Below are positions 60,546 to 64,000 of a stretch of 64,000 nt of DNA, in pieces; within the stretch, counting starts at the first letter, position 1, and the number at the start of each line of letters is the position of its first letter. The translations under genes were made by a program, and so were the position numbers. Origin of the DNA: Mugil cephalus (Eukaryota > Chordata > Actinopteri > Mugiliformes > Mugilidae); NCBI RefSeq assembly GCF_022458985.1, contig NC_061774.1, forward strand, positions 15,028,197 to 15,092,196, in the 5' to 3' direction. The notes beneath the pieces are model-generated. The model saw nothing but the letters and a program-made list of their open reading frames with translations, was not told the DNA's origin and did not search any database.

Positions 60546-63123
60546 CAACCTCCAGCCCTCGGAGTGAGCTCCCCTCCCCCCTCTCTGGTGAGGGTATGGC
60601 TGGCTGGCTGTCCTGCCTGCATTGACTGGCTTTTGTTTGAGGCCTGACTCGGGGAGCATATGGCAGGTGCCCCTCAGCACACAGCTCTTCCCCACCCCCG
60701 GACTCCAAGGCGTGTATAAGTATACGGTCTAGTCAAACACGACAGAGGTTTCTTGTGGTTAGATATTTAAAATTATGCTATTTTTTTATTTATTTTTTTA
60801 ATGTTGATGGAGAATCTTTATTGAATAAAATGCATGAAAACGAGGTTTCTAGAGAGACGCCACAAACTAAATCAAGAAAAGAGCATCAACGTGTCCCGGT
60901 AGAATATCAACCGTTACAAATAGACTGCATAAGCATTGTGACATCACAAATCCATAATGTGCTTCTATTAGCTGGTAGCAGAGACTCGTGATAGCATTAA
61001 TGATAACAAATAGCTGCAGTATGCAGAGTTTAGACTCAGGGGGCCAAAACCTGACATGAAGACTGATGAGATCACTGCAGGACCTCGTGGAATGTAATAC
61101 AATAGGAACTTAAGTTTGGGGCTGTCGCCCGACTCCCCTTGTATTCAACATTAGTTGCCCTTGTATTCATTTATTTATGTATTTTAATTAGGTTCTCTGG
61201 AGTTAAGTGAGGCTGAAAAACTGACCATAATCTCACGACTTCAAATGAAGAGTAGTTCATCCAGAAGCAAACACACACAAGAACCCACACAAAAAAAAAA
61301 AAGACACATACAATGGAGTAACAGGATTAAGTGGCGACTGCTGAGAGGCACAAAAGAGGTACCGATTAATTAACCGAGTGCAGAAGCCAGACAAGTTTAA
61401 AGAAAGACAATGTATGTGCCCGTCAAACACAGGAAGAGGGACCTGGGGAGGTTGTTCAATAACTAGGCCAGATTCCAAAGCACCTCAGGACAGATGAAAA
61501 CCCAAGACAACTTTGAATCAAACGCCCTTTCAAGCCTTCATCAATCATGACAGAGACTCCCTCGAGTCCCGGAGGAGTCAGGAGCCAAAGAACAGAGAGG
61601 AGAAAACCTCACTAACTCAAAGCCACAATCAAAAGATTCAATATTAAATCTGATTAATCTATTAGTGATTAAAAGAATAAACCCTGTCCAGGTTGAGCTG
61701 ATATTACTTATATGACTCCATGAATAAACTCTCAAAGCTATTCTTGGATCCTCACGAGATTACTTTTAAATAAATCCTCTTTCAAGTCTCGTATTCAAAT
61801 TCATCCCACCACAGAGACTTCTCTGATTGCAAAGATGGCCCGAACACGACACTGCACGCACACACACACACACACAAACATACAGTGAACCCTCCCAAGT
61901 GAGCAGGCCCTGTTCCAGACTCCTACTTTGACAGCATCATTAGTCTAATTACCCATGATGCCGTGGGCTGCATTAATGTACAGAAAGCCTCACAGTCTGT
62001 TAATCACCAGACAGACACAGAGACACTAATAACTACCATACAACCTGCGCCATGCATCAGCAGCAGGGGAATGATTAACACACCTGCTTTACCCAAAACA
62101 CAAAGAAACATTTTTAGATTTCACAGCAGAGAAACACTAATTAAACTAAACCACAACTTCACTCGGTTCTATAGAAACGTTGATGATGATTAACATTTAC
62201 ATCTGGACACGCTGAAGCATTTTTAATGGGTTTTGGATAACAATCAAGCTTTACAGCATAAAAAGTTACAATTAAAGAAATGACTTCCAGTGGATTTAAA
62301 TTGTAATTGGAGGCGACAGTGAATCATATCTTTTCAGTAACAGAGAAATAAATATTACACCTTTACTTCGAGGACATTTTGTCCTTGTAAAGGCACCACA
62401 CGAGTTCAGCTCGAATGAACTAAAGCAACTGAAGCAGCCACACAGATCATATTACAGCCAGGATCAAAGACACAGATAAAGTTCTGCAGACTCCAATTGT
62501 TTCTCCTAAAACAATGGCACAGTCATCCATCCATACTGGAAACCTGTCCTCCAGATTCCAGCTTACGGTAAACCGTCGACACAATTCGGGCTAAAAAGCA
62601 GAGCTGGAAGAGGAAAAAACATCTTGGTCTCTTGAGCCTAACTGAAATTAGCCTTTATGCAGGAAGCGTTTCACCTTCTGCCATCTGTGCATAAACCACA
62701 CGGAGACTGGTGTAGCTCTGTTAACACAAACCCCAATCTATGCCAAGGTTCCTCTGTTCTAGATTCATGTTTAGCAGCTTCCACGTCACCAATGAAAACT
62801 TGTGTCTGAATCTAAAACATAAAATATATAAGGAACGTAACAAAATAAGCAAAAAAAAAAAACATAGAAGCTGGATTTAGAAAAGAAGCTGCACGGTTGC
62901 TTGGGGACTTACTAGCTAGCAGCAGGCAGGAGAGAGCAATGACATAGAGCTGCTTGACAGCCACATCATAGTGGTCCATGAACAGGTCCAGCAGGTAGAC
63001 AGCCAAGTGACGCGCTGTGGGACATAGCTGGTAGCGATTGCTCAGAATGGCCAACAAGTCTGCGAAGTATCGCCGCATGCCAATCTGCGGAGAGTGGGCC
63101 CGGTAGACCGGTAACTTCAGCTC
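53735..63123 (-). CDS. ccnjl: Cyclin J-like protein, 5' part missing
   Basis: Member of the cyclin J family, with a cyclin box that presumably binds a CDK; the partner and role are poorly known. Four - strand exons join in frame: 63123-62913, 55284-54985, 54874-54715 and 54260-53735, with introns of 7628, 110 and 454 bases. They give 398 residues; the short first coding exon (about 20 residues in mammals) is beyond 64000. The cyclin fold covers roughly visible residues 1-225: [50 protein letters not shown] and [14 protein letters not shown] are all cyclin J family blocks. The variable C-terminal part is Ser/Pro/Gln-rich with a polyserine tract. The end, [17 protein letters not shown] to GCFDR, matches CCNJL rather than CCNJ. 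It converges on fabp6, the same arrangement as in mammals. Confidence 0.95.
54640..54705 (-). repeat. Short dispersed repeat in ccnjl intron
   Basis: The + strand reads ctaattgcccaacagggata then aattaagttttttt and tctgattctgatg. This order is a common teleost retroposon-like tail (AATTGCCC-x-GGGATAAATAAAG-TTTTTCTGATTCTG). It occupies much of the 454-base intron before the last exon. Confidence 0.4.
54715..54874 (-). CDS. ccnjl: ccnjl exon: C-terminal cyclin helices
   Basis: 160 bases bounded by ttcttgtag and gtaagt, entering phase 1 and leaving phase 2. Encodes [20 protein letters not shown], then [10 protein letters not shown] and [15 protein letters not shown]. This is the strongest family block of the gene. 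Confidence 0.95.
54985..55284 (-). CDS. ccnjl: ccnjl exon: middle of the cyclin fold
   Basis: 300 bases bounded by ctctccag and gtgagt, phase 1 at both ends. Opens by completing Ser then [19 protein letters not shown]. It includes [18 protein letters not shown], the conserved core helix, and ends [11 protein letters not shown]. Confidence 0.95.
60094..60257 (+). other. Candidate unannotated exon antisense to ccnjl
   Basis: A GC-rich 164-base segment on the + strand is preceded by a branch-point-like ttctaac, a pyrimidine-containing stretch and ttgcag, and followed by gtgaga. One frame is open throughout (54 codons plus two bases, starting [15 protein letters not shown]); one frame stops early and the other only near the end. 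No protein family is recognised, and no partner exon was found. It could be an exon of an antisense non-coding transcript, a coding exon of an unknown gene, or conserved intronic sequence that looks like an exon by chance. Confidence 0.3.
60511..60544. repeat. (CA)n microsatellite
   Basis: A clean run of about 17 CA units inside the ccnjl intron. Confidence 0.95.
62913..63123 (-). CDS. ccnjl: ccnjl exon: start of the cyclin box
   Basis: 211 bases, phase 0 at the acceptor (ccctctccag then GAG) and phase 1 at the donor (gctA then gtaagt). Encodes [12 protein letters not shown] through [11 protein letters not shown], 70 residues, including the MRRYFADLL and [14 protein letters not shown] helices. 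This is the first visible coding exon. Confidence 0.93.
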
Positions 63124-64000
63124 CTGGAGAGGGAGAACAGAAAAAGGGGATGTAAACAACAGGGGGGCGAGGGTGAGAGGAGCATGGTGGGCAGGAAGCA
63201 GCGATGAAGTGTGGGGGTTGCGAAGAATATGCATAATAATAGTAAGCCGTGCATGTCTCCTGCTGACTGATTCTAACTGCTGTCCAGAGAGGTGCTGCAG
63301 GTAAAAAAAACAGTCAAACCAAGAATAAAACTCAACCTGAGATCGAAAATTCTTCTTGAGTCAGCCCGGTGGAACGGTGGGAAGTGTTGAAGCTCGGGGT
63401 CTTTCTGAGTGGACTTTGCGAACACGTAGAAATAAATTTGGCCATGGGTATAAACGAGAATGTGTGTTAACCCTGCAAACGTAACCCCGGCGACACGTAC
63501 CGAACCCATTCCACCTCTCGCCGCTCTCGCCGCTTGTTAGCGACCCTCTACAGGATGAAGCGGGCATAGATGGATGATTCAGCCTCATTTCAGTTTCATT
63601 TAATTCAGCATTGCTGCGGAGCGCTGAGGAGTTAATTTGGGTCATTGCAGGGGTCTCTGAACAATGGGTTGGGGGCTTGTGTGTGTGTGTATGTGGTTCG
63701 GGGAGGGGAGGTTGAGGAACACATAGGATTAGGTTTCACCCCTAGCACATCTCCTATTCATGTTCAATTAGCTGCATGTGTTTCAAAGTTGAAGGGAGAC
63801 ACTCGAGGGCATTAGCATTCAATCAGCCTTGTGTATCTTCCCAATCAGCTCCAGAAAACTGGAGAGCACGAGGTTTTCGGTTTCAAAAACCTGTCTCGGA
63901 GTAAGAAACAAAAGACGTTTAAAATAACTTGTACCACCTCACTAAACAGTTTTTCCCCCCCTGCGTTTAAGCCTCTTATACTCAAATATAATTTGTTCTA
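63124..64000 (-). other. ccnjl: ccnjl upstream intron (start)
   Basis: Follows the ccnjl acceptor on the 5' side. No exon matching the short N-terminal coding exon of cyclin J-like proteins (a DEPWW-type start) is seen, so that exon should lie past the window end. Contains a short TG run near 63680. Confidence 0.6.

Larger units (their letters stand above)
55285..62912 (-). other. ccnjl: ccnjl intron, 7.6 kb
   Basis: Largely unique. Stretches at about 57230-57720, 58470-58690 and 60010-60260 are less AT-rich and more complex than their surroundings and might be conserved regulatory sequence (inference only). Contains A runs near 57932, 58255 and 61290, the (CA)n run at 60511-60544, a shorter CA run near 61857-61877, and the exon-like segment listed at 60094-60257. 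Confidence 0.7.

Noticed and set aside
1..64000. CRISPR arrays, operons and tRNA or rRNA genes
   Set aside because: The sequence is vertebrate, no regularly spaced direct repeats were seen, and no cloverleaf with A and B boxes or rRNA segment was recognised.

Overview
The window is vertebrate nuclear DNA and reads as a ray-finned (teleost, probably percomorph) fish. It is AT-rich and intron-bearing, with typical GT-AG junctions and several decayed DNA-transposon and LINE remnants of kinds common in fish. Three protein-coding genes are recognisable: an alpha-1B adrenergic receptor (adra1b, + strand, two coding exons at 32996-33959 and 41900-42465), an ileal-type fatty-acid/bile-acid-binding protein (fabp6, + strand, four exons, 46760-47412) and cyclin J-like (ccnjl, - strand, four coding exons visible between 53735 and 63123, with the first coding exon beyond the window). 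The order and orientation match the mammalian ADRA1B / FABP6 / CCNJL neighbourhood (human 5q33), except that nothing resembling TTC1 or PWWP2A is seen between adra1b and fabp6.

Region by region: 1-32.5 kb has no recognised host gene. It holds transposon fossils: a Tc1-like element at 2.2-3.6 kb, a THAP-like fragment at 6.5 kb, a second Tc1/mariner transposase fossil at 7.7-8.5 kb, a ~1 kb inverted-repeat element at 9.9-10.9 kb, a LINE 3' end at 11 kb, a Myb/SANT (Harbinger-type) fragment at 19.5 kb, two oppositely oriented copies of one internally deleted mariner family at 15.4 and 21.6 kb, a ~0.5 kb non-autonomous element at 23.6 kb and a hAT element with a target-site duplication at 28.8 kb. 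The rest is unique sequence with microsatellites. 32.5-43.2 kb is adra1b with its uORF-bearing leader, a 7.9 kb intron and 3' UTR. 46.7-47.9 kb is fabp6. 50.8-63.1 kb is ccnjl, including a probable ~3 kb 3' UTR and a 7.6 kb intron. fabp6 and ccnjl are convergent.

The three genes are not a functional unit. adra1b is a Gq-coupled catecholamine receptor, fabp6 an intracellular bile-acid carrier and ccnjl a poorly characterised cyclin; their adjacency is ancestral synteny. I found no convincing new biological system. The observations most worth checking are a splice-site-flanked open exon-like segment antisense to ccnjl (60094-60257), an intron-retention reading frame that would give a six-helix adra1b, an alpha-helical-lid deletion in fabp6, and the paired non-autonomous mariner copies.
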